This document shows positions 12,291-22,889 of a stretch of DNA of 64,000 nucleotides, in pieces (the stretch's first letter is position 1; every line of letters begins with the position of its first letter). The translations under genes were made by a program, and so were the position numbers. The notes under the pieces are model-generated. The model did not search any database. It saw only the letters and a list, made by a program, of their open reading frames with translations, and had not been told where the DNA came from. The DNA lies in assembly GCA_033980235.1 (NCBI GenBank), contig CM067064.1, forward strand, positions 29,079,781-29,143,780, read 5' to 3'. The DNA comes from Diadema setosum. Lineage: Eukaryota; Echinodermata; Echinoidea; Diadematoida; Diadematidae.

Positions 12291-12489
12291 AATTATTGTT
12301 TAAGCACATCCACACACACCAAAAAGAAAAAAAAAAATCAAAAGGGAATACTTGATGAGGCCTAGATTGAAGATACAGAAATAGATGACACATAAAATGA
12401 ACTGTCGAGACAGTTATGAAATTGGAAATACACGCAATTAGCCACGAAAAGAACTTTCACATGAATTTGCCAACAAACCTACCATCACT

Positions 12490-12590
12490 CACAAACACAC
12501 ACACTGACACCTACACACACACACACACACCCCCACACACACACACACATACACACATACACACATACACACACATAAACACATATGTAT

Positions 12591-12636
<46 letters not shown>

Positions 12637-12690
12637 TAGATATAGATAGATGTGTATATACATAGAAAGAGGGAGAGAGAGAGAGAGAGA
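12490..12690. repeat. Compound (AC)n-(TA)n-(GATA)n-(GA)n microsatellite
   Basis: Four simple-repeat blocks lie end to end: (AC)n to about 12590, (TA)n to about 12633, gata units to about 12652 and (GA)n at about 12667-12690. Confidence 0.95.
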
Positions 12691-13624
12691 TTATGTGCTA
12701 CATGAAGAATTGATTCATGCTTATCAAACAGATGTATCTGATAAACAGCATCATCTTCATTCATGTCACATACTACTGCGCTTTGAACTGCAGCTATTGT
12801 TTTAATCATTACTTTTTACATTTCGAACAAAATCGGATATAAAAAACAACAAAATAGTAAGGAAGGTTTACATGTATGGTCGTTCGGCGTTCTTTTAAGC
12901 TGACATGACCACAAAACAACCGCATGGCTTTTACATCCTGATCACAGTATTTGACATAAAAAAACAAGTTAACCCCATTGGTACTGGAAACAATAGATAG
13001 GACCAATAAAAACCATTTCCTGTTTGTTTTCAACAATTCATCCGCGGAGGAGAAGAGAGGATTATATCTGATTACTTTCAATTTTGACTGTTGAATATCT
13101 GTCCTGTTCATATACAAGTCAGAAATATTTGGGGGAGGAAAAACAAAATACGTCCCTTCATGGTAACTACATCTATAAATTAGTACAATTGCAGCCTATT
13201 CGCAGTGTTTTGTTTAATGAATATATAAACATATTCCTATAAATATAACCTATACCAGATAGTGTTGTATTGAGCTCACATATTCATAAGAGATGTTTGT
13301 ATACACATGATTATTCATATGATTATATTCATGATTATTATAGACATAAACGTTCGCAAATCATGTCCTACATTTCTTGCAATTAGGTCTAATTACACGT
13401 AGATTAGTGGTCTTCTTTCTGTGGTTGCTCTTTGGCGGAAAAAAAAGGTGACGCCGCCACTGTGTGATGTGTGACAAACAACAATAGAGAAGATGGATGC
13501 ACGGTATGTCTTCAAAGATTAACGCTTTTGTTTTCTATTATGCGCCAACTGATGTACTGTACTTTCATAGGAAATCAGAGCACGGCAAAGAGATTTAAAA
13601 TCTCTTCGGTGCACGGACCTTGGC
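12691..13624. other. Gene-free stretch
   Basis: No supported gene or element seen. The 100-codon minus-strand frame in the first half has no recognisable features. Confidence 0.45.
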
Positions 13625-13830
13625 ATGTTATGTTACGTTATGTTATGTTATGTTATGTTATGTTATGTTATGTTATGTTATGTTATGTTATGTTATGTTA
13701 TGTTATGTTAAGTTATGTTATGTTATGCTATGTTATGTTATGTTATGTTATGTTATGTTATGTTATGTTATGTTATGTTATGTTATGTTATGTTATGTTA
13801 TGTTATGTTATGTTATGTTATGTTATGTTA
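13625..13830. repeat. (TGTTA)n pentanucleotide array
   Basis: About 41 near-perfect copies of TGTTA over 205 bases. Variants are rare (one 'acgtta' near 13634, 'aagtta' near 13709, 'tgcta' near 13726). Three overlapping plus-strand open frames cross it only because the unit contains no stop in those frames. Confidence 0.97.
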
Positions 13831-13934
13831 TACTGCCCGTTATATTGCCAGTTACTGGCATGTTATATTGCCAGAAGGACCGCAGCCTTTTGCGTCCATT
13901 CTTATCTCAAGCTTTTCCTTCCTGAACTCTGATC

Positions 13935-14040
13935 TTCCATGGTGGTCTGCGCAACATGCCTTAGATATAAGCAGTATGCCTCAAGCACTGAAAGTCCCGG
14001 GTTCAAATCCAAATGTGAACTCCTATAGGTAGTATTGTGC
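13935..14040 (+). repeat. tRNA-like SINE fragment
   Basis: A perfect box B word ('ggttcaaatcc', about 13999) is preceded at a plausible distance by a weak box-A-like segment. It does not fold as a full tRNA by eye (no matching acceptor arms), so I read it as a SINE head or chance match and not a tRNA gene. Confidence 0.3.
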
Positions 14041-15887
14041 GATAAGTCAGATTATTTTTTCCCTCTTCCCCCTCCCCCATGAAAATACGGTCATGTTAAG
14101 AGACAAGACAACTTCTTGGAGGATTATAAGCTGCAGAAATTACCATCTTTTCATCATCAAATTGGCAGCCCTAAATTTCAATGCATATCTTTTAGACTGG
14201 AGAAAGAAAAAAAAACCTCAATGACTGGCACGTCAAGATCACGTGACCAGATTGCGGTCAGTAAGATGGGTCGGCTGCGTGGGAGAAAAGCTATATAGGG
14301 GGAACAAAACTGGCATATGTTTGATCCTTGCAGAACTAAACACTTCCTTAACCTCCCTCAGTGGAATCCGCATCATCAAGATGACTAGTTACACACCACT
14401 CATTATACTCCTGAGGCGCACCTTTGCCAACGCCTCTTATATCCCGCAATCTTCTTAATTTTTGGTGTAGATACAATCATGTAATCACGCTTCTTATATC
14501 ATCCTTTTTTTCTGCTCCTGAATTGATGCAGGCCCGTCGCTAAATTTAGGAAGAAGGGGGTATTTCCTTCTAGCTTGTTTTGACATAGAAGGCCATAGAC
14601 TTAATTGGCATCTCCTCTGTTCAGCATTCTGTCGATACACACTGTTTAGTTTCTTCTTGACAGCGCTTCATATCACAGACCCATCGTCATTATTGATTAT
14701 GATGTTGATTACCGTTCCCGCTGAAATCCGCGGTGTTTTATGGGTCAGGTGGTGGTGCGTTGTTGTCACAGTCCCGTTCCGGAAACCATCGAACCCTGGC
14801 GGGAATGTCTATTCTCGATCCCTGACTTGAGCTCGAAATAGATCGATCCATCCTTGAACACAGATTTACTGAAGGTGAGTGTGTGTGCATGTGTGTGTGG
14901 GGGGGGGGGGGGAATTCACCTCTTAAACATACTTATCCCTTTATTATCCCTTCACATTATTCTATTCATCACTTATTTTGAAGAACCTATGCGCAAATGA
15001 ACCTTTATTATGATTTTCTTAATTTTATTTTAGTCATCATACTCTGCCTAATTGGGTTTTGCATGTTCCTTGCCAATGGGTCTATTACACCGCCGTCATA
15101 ATATACGATAAATCTTTAAATAGCCAGTTTTCCGAAAGACAGTAGGACACAAAGCCCGTTAACTTCGGGATCAACGAATGAGTTATAAAGTATAGAATCA
15201 ACATCTAAACAGCACAGATGATTTCTTATTCCTATGATGGGCTAAATCAGAGGAACAAAGTTTGACTGAATGCCTTCACACCGAAACGGAAATACAGAAC
15301 AATTCAACCGAGAAATTAGAACACACCTGTGCTAAGAAATTCTGCAAAACATCATTCGAGGCAAACGTGAATATAAGAATTAAGGGCAGGAAGGGGGAAG
15401 GGGAAGAGGACCGAGTAAAGACATCATTCTTTGTATAGTCCTTGATCACCACACAGAAACATATACTAAAAAAAATAGTCTAAGATTATTGATCGGAAAC
15501 TTTCAATTACGGTCACACCTGTTGATAACACTTGGCGTGCGAAGAGGCGCTCTTAAAGGTAAAGAAAAAGAGATATGATTATGTGGAGTAACGCCGGAGA
15601 CGGTTTGACAGAACGATCAAGGTTGGGAAAGTATGATCTTATTAAGAGTAGATAATGTGTTTCATTTCATTTCACTTTTTTAATATTTCATTCAAGTGCT
15701 TTTGGCAATGCAGTTAGTAGGCCCTATAGAAACAATGATTAATGTGATTGATACGTTCGTAAAGGAATAAATGTAACTTTGTTTATGAACAGCTTTTAGC
15801 TTTTATTTTTCATTTATTCTCCTGACGTTGCTCGAATTGAGATCAGAAAAGTGGACAGGATTCATAGAGATAGTAGGACTACATTAA

Positions 15888-15926
<39 letters not shown>
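14041..15926. other. Gene-free stretch with one possible untranslated exon
   Basis: A GC-richer segment at about 14700-14873 ends in a strong plus-strand donor ('ctgaag' then GTGAGTGTG). It could be an untranslated first exon of a gene lying to the right, but no partner exon is visible. A (GT)n plus G run follows at 14878-14912. The rest shows nothing recognisable. Confidence 0.25.
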
Positions 15927-15930
<4 letters not shown>

Positions 15931-16488
15931 TCAAACCTGTATATAGCGGCCACCCAAGGGAGACGGAAAAGGTGGCCGTTATAGACAGGTGGCCGTTATA
16001 GACAGGTGGCCGCTATAGACAGGTAATCCAACTTTGTGTGCATTGCTTACATGTACCATCGTTGTATTCTTGTACATGTACAGTGTATGTGTGTACGTAT
16101 GCATACACCGTGTGTTTCATGCATTTAACTATGCCGGTGTATATGAAATTGTTGCACAGTAGCATTTTTATTGTCGTGAAGAATTGTGCATTATTATGAC
16201 TGAATGAGGGATGAATGCAGTGGTGGTGATCACTGAACGTTGCTCGCACGGCTACCAAACAGAAAAATACGCTGAATAATCGGCTTGGCTACGGCTCCAT
16301 TGGGTTTTTGGCCGCTATAGACAGGTTAATATCTCCCGCGGGAAACAAAATTTGTGGCCGCTGCCCGCGTTAGAGAGGTGGCCGCTATACACAGGGTGTT
16401 TAACAGGGCTTTTCTCTCGGGGGGATTTTGCAGTGGCCGCTGTAGACAGGTGGCCGCTATAGACAGGTGGTCGCTAAGGCAGGTTTGA

Positions 16489-16492
<4 letters not shown>
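15927..16492. mobile_element. TIR element with 'ggccgctatagacaggt' arms
   Basis: The termini are inverted repeats: ACAGTCAAACCTG at the left and CAGGTTTGACTGT at the right. Inside each end are three to five tandem or near-tandem copies of the word ggccgctatagacaggt (for example 15971-16022 and 16434-16475). The centre (about 16025-16300) is unrelated sequence with no transposase. The element sits inside a (TA)n tract, so the exact target duplication cannot be read. Confidence 0.75.
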
Positions 16493-16547
<55 letters not shown>

Positions 16548-16575
16548 TAGGGAGAGAAAGAGAGAGAGAGAGATG
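16493..16575. repeat. (TA)n-(GA)n microsatellite
   Basis: Directly abuts the TIR element. Together with 15891-15926 it shows that the element landed in a TA-rich simple repeat. Confidence 0.9.
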
Positions 16576-17011
16576 GGAGATTGAAGAAACAGATCTAGAT
16601 ACATGATATTCGTAGAGTAGATGTGTGTATGTAATATGTTTTGTGGAAAAGTATCTCCTATATCTCCTAAGTTTTTTGCGTTAGTTGACAATGGGCGTTT
16701 ATTTTACAGCCATTCTGTAGATAGAGCTCTGTTTGACACAAGCATGAACAATCGAATGATACAATTTTACGAAAGACAGCACTGACATTGGTGGGGGGCA
16801 AATTTAACTTACGTGGAATACAAATATTATGTCACATTATCTATCGCAATAAACCAAGACTTATCTTCATATGGCTCTCGCTCTTGCGGGTATATTGATA
16901 AGGAAGGTTAGATAACTTTCAACTTGTAAAGCCCTTGAGTCAATTTGTCAATTAAAGTACAGTGTCTGTTTCTTATAGCTTTTAAGTGAGAAACTTACAG
17001 ATTGATATACC
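16576..17011. other. Gene-free stretch
   Basis: Nothing recognisable was seen. Confidence 0.4.
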
Positions 17012-17608
17012 TTAAAGGACAAGTTCACCTTCATTAACATAAGGAGTGAGAGAATGCAGCAATATTAGTAGAACACATCGGTGAACGTTTGAGGAAAATT
17101 GGACAATCGATGCAAAAGTTATGAATTTTTAAGATTTTTGTGTTGGAACTGCTGGATGAGGAGACTACTAAGGCTCGTGATGTCATATTATCTATCGTAT
17201 ATATTATATTATCTATATATAGTACAACAGTATAAGGAAAATGTAAAGAAAGTTCAACATATTTTCACTTTTTTCGCACAATAAAAGAGCACTTGACTAG
17301 TCTCTTTCTAAAGGCAATGGGAATAATATTACCCATAACTTATGTTAGTAACGAGTCAAGGGAATGTGTACTTTTTTCAAAAGACGAAATTTTGTGAAAT
17401 TCTCTTTATATTTTCCTTTTATTGTTGTACGCATGTGACATCATCACTGCAGTAGTCTTCTCATCCAGCGGTGACTGCACAAAAACTTCAAAAATTCATA
17501 ACTTTTGAACGGATTGTCCGATTTTCCTCAAAGTTTCAATGATGTGTTCTACTAATATTGCTACATTCTCTCAATCCTTATGTTAATGAAGGTAAACTTG
17601 TCCATTAA
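17012..17608. mobile_element. Long foldback element with TTAA ends
   Basis: Left arm about 17012-17175 and right arm about 17445-17608 are inverted repeats of roughly 160 bases. Shared landmarks are 'ggacaagttcacc', 'ttcattaacataagga', 'gagagaatg', 'agtagaacacatc', 'aaaagttatgaatttt' and the 'ctggatgag' stretch next to the loop. Both ends carry TTAA. The loop of about 270 bases has no coding capacity. A diverged single-arm relative is at 49606-49760. Confidence 0.8.
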
Positions 17609-18660
17609 CGTATGCGTCCCGTTTTGATTGAACGGTATTCACGATGAAATTATGCTGAGGCTAAATTTGTCCCTTCAAATGAGATCAATGAGTAAAAATT
17701 TCCGTATTAAATCAACTTAATGAGATAAGCACAACAGAAAACTGATTACCTTAAAATTTGAACTTAGATTATTGTAAATGATTTGTGTAAATGTTCACAA
17801 CAACATTCAACTATAAATGTTCAACTGTTTTGTTTCACGGCCTAAAAAACAGCCTCTTGGCTGACTGAAGGCTTTTAACCCCGTGACTAAATAAACTAAA
17901 CAAACAAACAAAGCAAAGGAGATAGGTTGCACATGGCTACATACACTACATCCAACTAAATTTCTGTTTACTCAAACCTTAAGAACAAACTTAATCTGAG
18001 GATTGATCTTGGTCCCGATATTAATCCGACTTTTTTCCCACTCAGGAATGTCCTTAGTGGATTGTTTGAGTACATGTGTATACACTGCAAGATCATAAGC
18101 CAGTTAAGAGCAGGTGGTAGTTAATGTGACCGTGATTAATTGCTTTAAAGCCGGGCCATCCCTCGCTAGGCCCGTGAAGGTTGCATGTCTTTTAACTCAT
18201 TGCGCATGCGCTCCTGACACTACTTGTTAATTAACTCTCTCAATCTTTTTTTTTTTTTTTTTAGTTTGTAAGAAATAATCACTGTTTCATTTCATTAGGG
18301 CAACCAATCCCGAAACAAAAACAAAAACAACACAAAATACACACAAAAACAAAGCAAACAATAACAACAACATCGCTTTATCGTTAGGTATACAATTTTG
18401 TCTTAATAGTTTGTCGCGTTATTTGCGTAAGACATACGGACAAATGATTTTTTCACGAGTTCTTTCCACTCATCCTAGGCATAAGCATTTCCACAATTGT
18501 CATGGTTTGAGCATACAAGAATCGTTTCAATAAACCAAACATATTCTTTTCATGCACACCAGCGAGTACTACAATATTACTCCACAGTCAAAAGTGTTCA
18601 ACTTTACATTTTGAAATTTTGTTTTCATTTTTCTTAATTCAAGTCATTAGAATTTCGAAA
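17609..18660. other. Gene-free stretch with a retroposon-like tail
   Basis: At about 17850-17910 a 'ggcttttaaccccgtg' segment runs into 'taaataaac' and 'aaac' units, resembling the 3' end of a retroposon. T and aaac runs lie near 18248-18365. No gene was seen. Confidence 0.35.
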
Positions 18661-18667
18661 CAATGGG

Positions 18668-18760
18668 TTTACCCGGTGAGGACGAGTCCCGAGTACACTC
18701 GGGCAGATGTTTATGGGAAATGCGTGTTGTAGCACAATCAGTCCGTCCTCAACGGGTAAA
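18668..18760. other. Compact multi-stem self-complementary block
   Basis: Outer arms of 17 bases (18668-18684 and 18744-18760) pair with one mismatch: TTTACCCGgTGAGGACG against its complement. Inside are a perfect 7-bp hairpin (CCCGAGT-ac-ACTCGGG, 18688-18703) and a weaker hairpin (TTGT-agc-ACAA, 18727-18737). Together they form a three-way-junction shape of about 93 bases. It could be a structured RNA, a cruciform or a minimal foldback element. I recognise no RNA family; the tRNA and hammerhead cores are absent. Confidence 0.45.
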
Positions 18761-20382
18761 TACTTCTTCAATCTGTTCCAGCTCATGTCCTTTAAAATTT
18801 GTTTCATTGATCAATATTATTTTTCAATCACTTCCATTTCTAGGAAATAAGGTAGAGATGTCTGATTCGGTCATTTATCGGTGAGCAAACACATTTCGTT
18901 CTGTTAGCTTCTTTTTTTTTCTTTTTCTTCTACTTCTCGTCATGAAAACACTAAACATAAATCGACTACAGATGGCGCTTTCAAAGTTTTCTTCAATGAG
19001 TTCATTGTCCACAATGACTGAGTCCCATCAAACCCATCACCGAAGTTTTTCATTGTAAGATCGAAAGCCAGACGTTTCATAACATTGCCAGCCTATACCG
19101 TTTCCAAAGCTCCACCATCTTGGATATCCATGTTATCAAAAATCGATGTAGCACAATCATGACAACGTTTTGTGTATAGGGTGACCAAGCTCCAATACAG
19201 AGTAGTTATGTGTTTACGGTAGTTTATGTGCATCATGCAATATTGTAATATATTTGATAGAAAACCTTCATTGAGTTTTAAAAAAAAAAATATCGTGTGT
19301 TTATAAGGAAATAATTGTTCAGAAGAATAAACTGAAAAAGAACATGAGTTGGTCTCGAGGAACAGGTTTCCTTTTGAATTATACTTAAGTCTTAAATAAT
19401 TTTACATGATAGAATGAATTCAAAGGAATTGATTACATTCTTCGCATTTAGTCATCCTAAATGTTCAATAATTAAATTGCTGCATCTTTTTAAGTGGTTT
19501 TCTTTTTTTCTTATTGATATTCAGATTGCTAATTCATGCATAAAAACCCACCTTAACATGAATTTTAATAACTTTACAAAACAACCAACTGTATGAAAAG
19601 TTGTGACGCTCCTACAACTTGATAAGTTAGTAATCACGCTGAAATGAATTTCAGTACAGAAATAAATTGCTCCAGAAAAGGTAACTTAACCTGCAAAGAT
19701 GTTGTTGAGTGTTTCATCAGGAATGTATATGACATAGATACATAAAGACACATTAGGGGGCGAATACTGCTACCATCTCAATCCACACGAGACATTCATT
19801 TCATTGTAGTAACATAACACGTTATTTTGAATCTCGTAAAAATCTATCAACGAACACACTGCACACACATCGTCAGTGGTTACGTATACTTCGTATTCCT
19901 GTCAACGACTTTAAGCCTGCAGACTTAACATCTCTTACATTTCAGCGATCAGAGTCAATTCGGTGTTTTGTTTTGTTTTTTTTTTCAAAATCAAGCTGCA
20001 ATGATACTGATTTGACACAGTGTTACGTGTGTGAATAATTGATCATCCGTCACGTATAGATGCATGTATCAATCACCATCACGCGTGATTCTGGTCAATG
20101 GTAATACCATCACTCATTTTCTGCACGAACCGATGGTTTTTGCTTAATGGCAATAAATGGGGTGAAAAGTAGAGAGAGGAAATGTAAGAAAGGAAAAGAG
20201 AGAGAAAGAAAGAAAGAATAGGGATGGGTAGGGAGAGAGAGAGAGGGGGAGGGGGGAGTTGAACTTGGCCTCAACTTCTATTCTCTCTGAGCGATGCAGA
20301 GGGATTTTAGAAGCCTCTCTGCAACAACCACATCACCATCATAAATCGATTCCGCGCTAAGTCTTATCATAATTATATGTAA
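18761..20382. other. Gene-free stretch
   Basis: No supported gene. Purine-rich (GA) sequence lies near 20170-20255. The rest is AT-rich. Confidence 0.4.
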
Positions 20383-20475
20383 TAATAATAATAATAATAA
20401 TAATAGCTGGTTTTATATAGCGCATTTCACACACTTCAGGGTTTTCAATGCGCTTTACAGACTATTATTACCCCG
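20383..20475. repeat. (AAT)n-headed retroposon-like fragment
   Basis: An (AAT)n run is followed by 'agctggttttatatagcgc' and, about 40 bases later, 'aatgcgctttaca'. A similar arrangement, (AAT)n then 'ttttatagcgc' and later 'ggcgctttt', is at 62506-62578. Sequences of this layout recur at ends of retroposed elements in animal genomes as far as I recall; the exact family is not identified. Confidence 0.45.
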
Positions 20476-21091
20476 GTCACTGGAAACCCGTAAAATCTGT
20501 TGTTGATCTTTCATTTCTTTTAATGTCAAATACTATCGTCTGAACGTTGTTCTAAACCACCTAGCGGATGATGACACGTCGTTTTGCTCCTGTGACAATA
20601 GCTCCTGTCTTATTTTCTCCAAGGATCTAGGGTTAGTGTTGTGACAGGGTTTTAGATTTAGTTTGATGTGACTACTAGGATTAGGATTATTATCATGTTT
20701 GTGGGTAGAATTTATGCATGGCTTAGCATGCAGATATTTCATGGGAGCAATAATGTCGCAGGAACAAATGTCATGGAACCCTAGCGGATATGATCAATGG
20801 CCGCAGTCCTTGAAAACATCGCACTAACGGGAGCAACAGTCAAAACTTGCAATGATTTGATATCTGGCAGACCAGTGCATTATATAAGACTGTGCATTAT
20901 GTCATGATGTCATTCGGGTAGGGATTTGTGCATCTTGTTATTTTCGACACCATGTTGTCAACGATCTAGTCGAGGTGGCGCGTCGAACTCAGCGGCTGAG
21001 AAACTCGGCCACAGTTCGGCGACATGTCGTGGAGATTCGTCTCAGTTCAAGGAAAACAAGATGCCCAGACAATCGTCATCCGTCTTCGGCT

Positions 21092-21120
21092 GCCCATGGA
21101 CCTACTGTAGGTCCATGGGC
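21092..21120. repeat. Perfect 29-bp palindrome
   Basis: Arms GCCCATGGACCTAC and GTAGGTCCATGGGC pair perfectly around a single T. The inner CATGGACCTAC also forms an arm of the imperfect palindrome at 45989-46025. Confidence 0.9.
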
Positions 21121-21340
21121 TAACATATCTTGACAGAAAACTCCTATGGGATGGGACGCCATCTTGCGGTCTCATAAAGGCGGAGGCATAGCTTTCATTG
21201 GATCAACGCTCGGGTATGTGTTGTAGGTGTCAGAAGTCACTGTTGGGTAACTATTCCTGTGTATACAGAAACAGAAATGAAATAGTTTCATCATATCGGC
21301 TGAGAATAAGTCAATATAGGTGTCCATGTAAGGTAATGCT

Positions 21341-21372
<32 letters not shown>

Positions 21373-21875
21373 TTTCCCCTTTTTATATTTCCTTTTTTAT
21401 TATTTTGAACTAAAAAAAAACAGCCCAATGGAGTTAAAAGTACTTAAATAAAAAGACAATTGCATAAGTTCACCATTACAACACAATGGGCATACATTCG
21501 AAATAATGGCTGTGTCAAGCATAATAGATAATAAATGGCGCAAACCATTATTCAGTTTCACTTCATCTACTAGTACTTTGCAATAATTTGGTATTAGGGG
21601 TTTACAGATCGACAAAACACCAAACAAATCATAATACTATCGCGTATACAGTTTCGTAACTTCTTTTCCTTGCATGTTTATCCACATTTTATAAAAATCA
21701 TAATCACATCTTAAGCCTCAAATATATCGCACTGTAGGCCATTATATAAAGCATGTACAGGTTGGACAATCATGAAATCACTCATCTACATTATCCTGAT
21801 AGATCTACTGTATAGGTACATTACATCAGTAACATAAGTTATTTTCAAAAACCTTTCCAAAAATGATCCTAAACG

Positions 21876-21936
<61 letters not shown>
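21876..21936. repeat. (AAT)n microsatellite
   Basis: About 20 uninterrupted AAT units. Confidence 0.95.
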
Positions 21937-21938
<2 letters not shown>

Positions 21939-22205
21939 GACAGTGTGTGAGTATGGAACGTGGATTTGTTGGAATTGACCAGATTGTCTTTAAGCGGTAA
22001 GTCCACAAGACTTCTAAAGAAAAAATAAAACATTGCTGTATAAGCCATTATGAAGAATGATTAGGTACAGTACATATGAACATGAACATGTACTGTATGT
22101 CATAGCCCAGTACACGTTAATTATAAACCTAACCCCACCCCTATCAAATCATCTAATTTATAGATTGACGCATGGGATGTAAAAGAGAAAAAAAAAATCA
22201 AAGAC

Positions 22206-22889
22206 TCACATCTGAGAATACGGCGGCGGGGCTGGATCCATCGTCAGCGGTTGTGGCCCGGGGGGATACGGGACGGTTGCCGACGGCTGCGGATGAGCCA
22301 TCGCCTGATCGTTGTACGCAGCCTGGTGAAGCATGCTCGTCATTGCCATCGACGTCGATGATCCCGCGTACGAAGTTTGACTCACCGTCATCGCAGAGAC
22401 CACACTGACGGTCGATTGTGCTCTTGACTGCCCCTCGACATCGTCCTCAAAATCGCCCACTTGTTCAAAGCACTCGAGGCAGCACCCGAGCAGGCTAAAC
22501 ATGAAGAAGAACCCACCTATTCCGAACAGGACATACGCTACCATCCATCCATCGACGACAAATATGACCACGATGCCAGCAATAATTAGGGCGACGGAAA
22601 ACGGGAAGAAGAGAATCAGCCACGCCATTCGGGGGCAATCATCTTGCCCAGGACCGCCGGACGTGACGGGGCCACCAACACCGACTTGCCGTCGCTGACT
22701 TGGGCGGGAGAAAAATCTGAATCCTGTCGAGAGGCGGGAGCGGAAGAGATCATGTCGAACTCCACCCCTAAAACTGATTTGAATGCCTCGACGAATGTGA
22801 CGACGACGTCTTCTCAGTCGATTGCGACGTTGAACGTTTCTCGCCCGTCGCGCTCGGCGAGCACGACCCCGTCTCGCGCCGATTCCCAT
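22206..22889 (-). CDS. Gene D: two-helix membrane protein with PPPY tail
   Basis: A 227-residue open frame. ATG at 22889 lies in good context (gccATGGg). Residues 1-87 are very arginine-rich. Two hydrophobic helices follow at about 89-112 and 115-136 with only a few residues between them, then Cys136, Cys137 and Cys140, possible palmitoylation sites. An acidic, Ser/Thr-rich and then Pro-rich tail ends P-P-P-Y-S-Q-M at 221-227, a PPxY motif that WW domains bind. The plan matches genes A, B and E, although the sequence is far diverged. A perfect donor (GTGAGT, 22204-22209) overlaps the stop and would leave the phase-2 overhang used by its relatives, so a further exon is possible. A possible 5' UTR acceptor ('tcttcttcag' on the minus strand) lies about 30 bases before the ATG. 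Cellular role unknown; a WW-protein adaptor in membranes is inferred. Confidence 0.7.
   Translation of the reverse strand: MGIGARRGRARRARRARNVQRRNRLRRRRRHIRRGIQISFRGGVRHDLFRSRLSTGFRFFSRPSQRRQVGVGGPVTSGGPGQDDCPRMAWLILFFPFSVALIIAGIVVIFVVDGWMVAYVLFGIGGFFFMFSLLGCCLECFEQVGDFEDDVEGQSRAQSTVSVVSAMTVSQTSYAGSSTSMAMTSMLHQAAYNDQAMAHPQPSATVPYPPGPQPLTMDPAPPPYSQM

Larger units (their letters stand above)
20476..22205. other. Intergenic stretch beside gene D
   Basis: Contains a perfect 29-bp palindrome (21092-21120), a (TTTC)n run (about 21337-21372) and an (AAT)n run (about 21876-21936). If gene D has a second coding exon it should lie here on the minus strand, but I found no convincing candidate. Confidence 0.4.

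Noticed and set aside
13471..14032. Open frames across the (TGTTA)n array
   Set aside because: Artefact of a pentanucleotide repeat lacking stops in three frames.
13935..14040. tRNA gene
   Set aside because: Box B is good but acceptor and anticodon arms do not pair; more likely a SINE head.
18668..18760. Hammerhead ribozyme
   Set aside because: No CTGATGA or GAAA boxes in the right places, despite strong stems.
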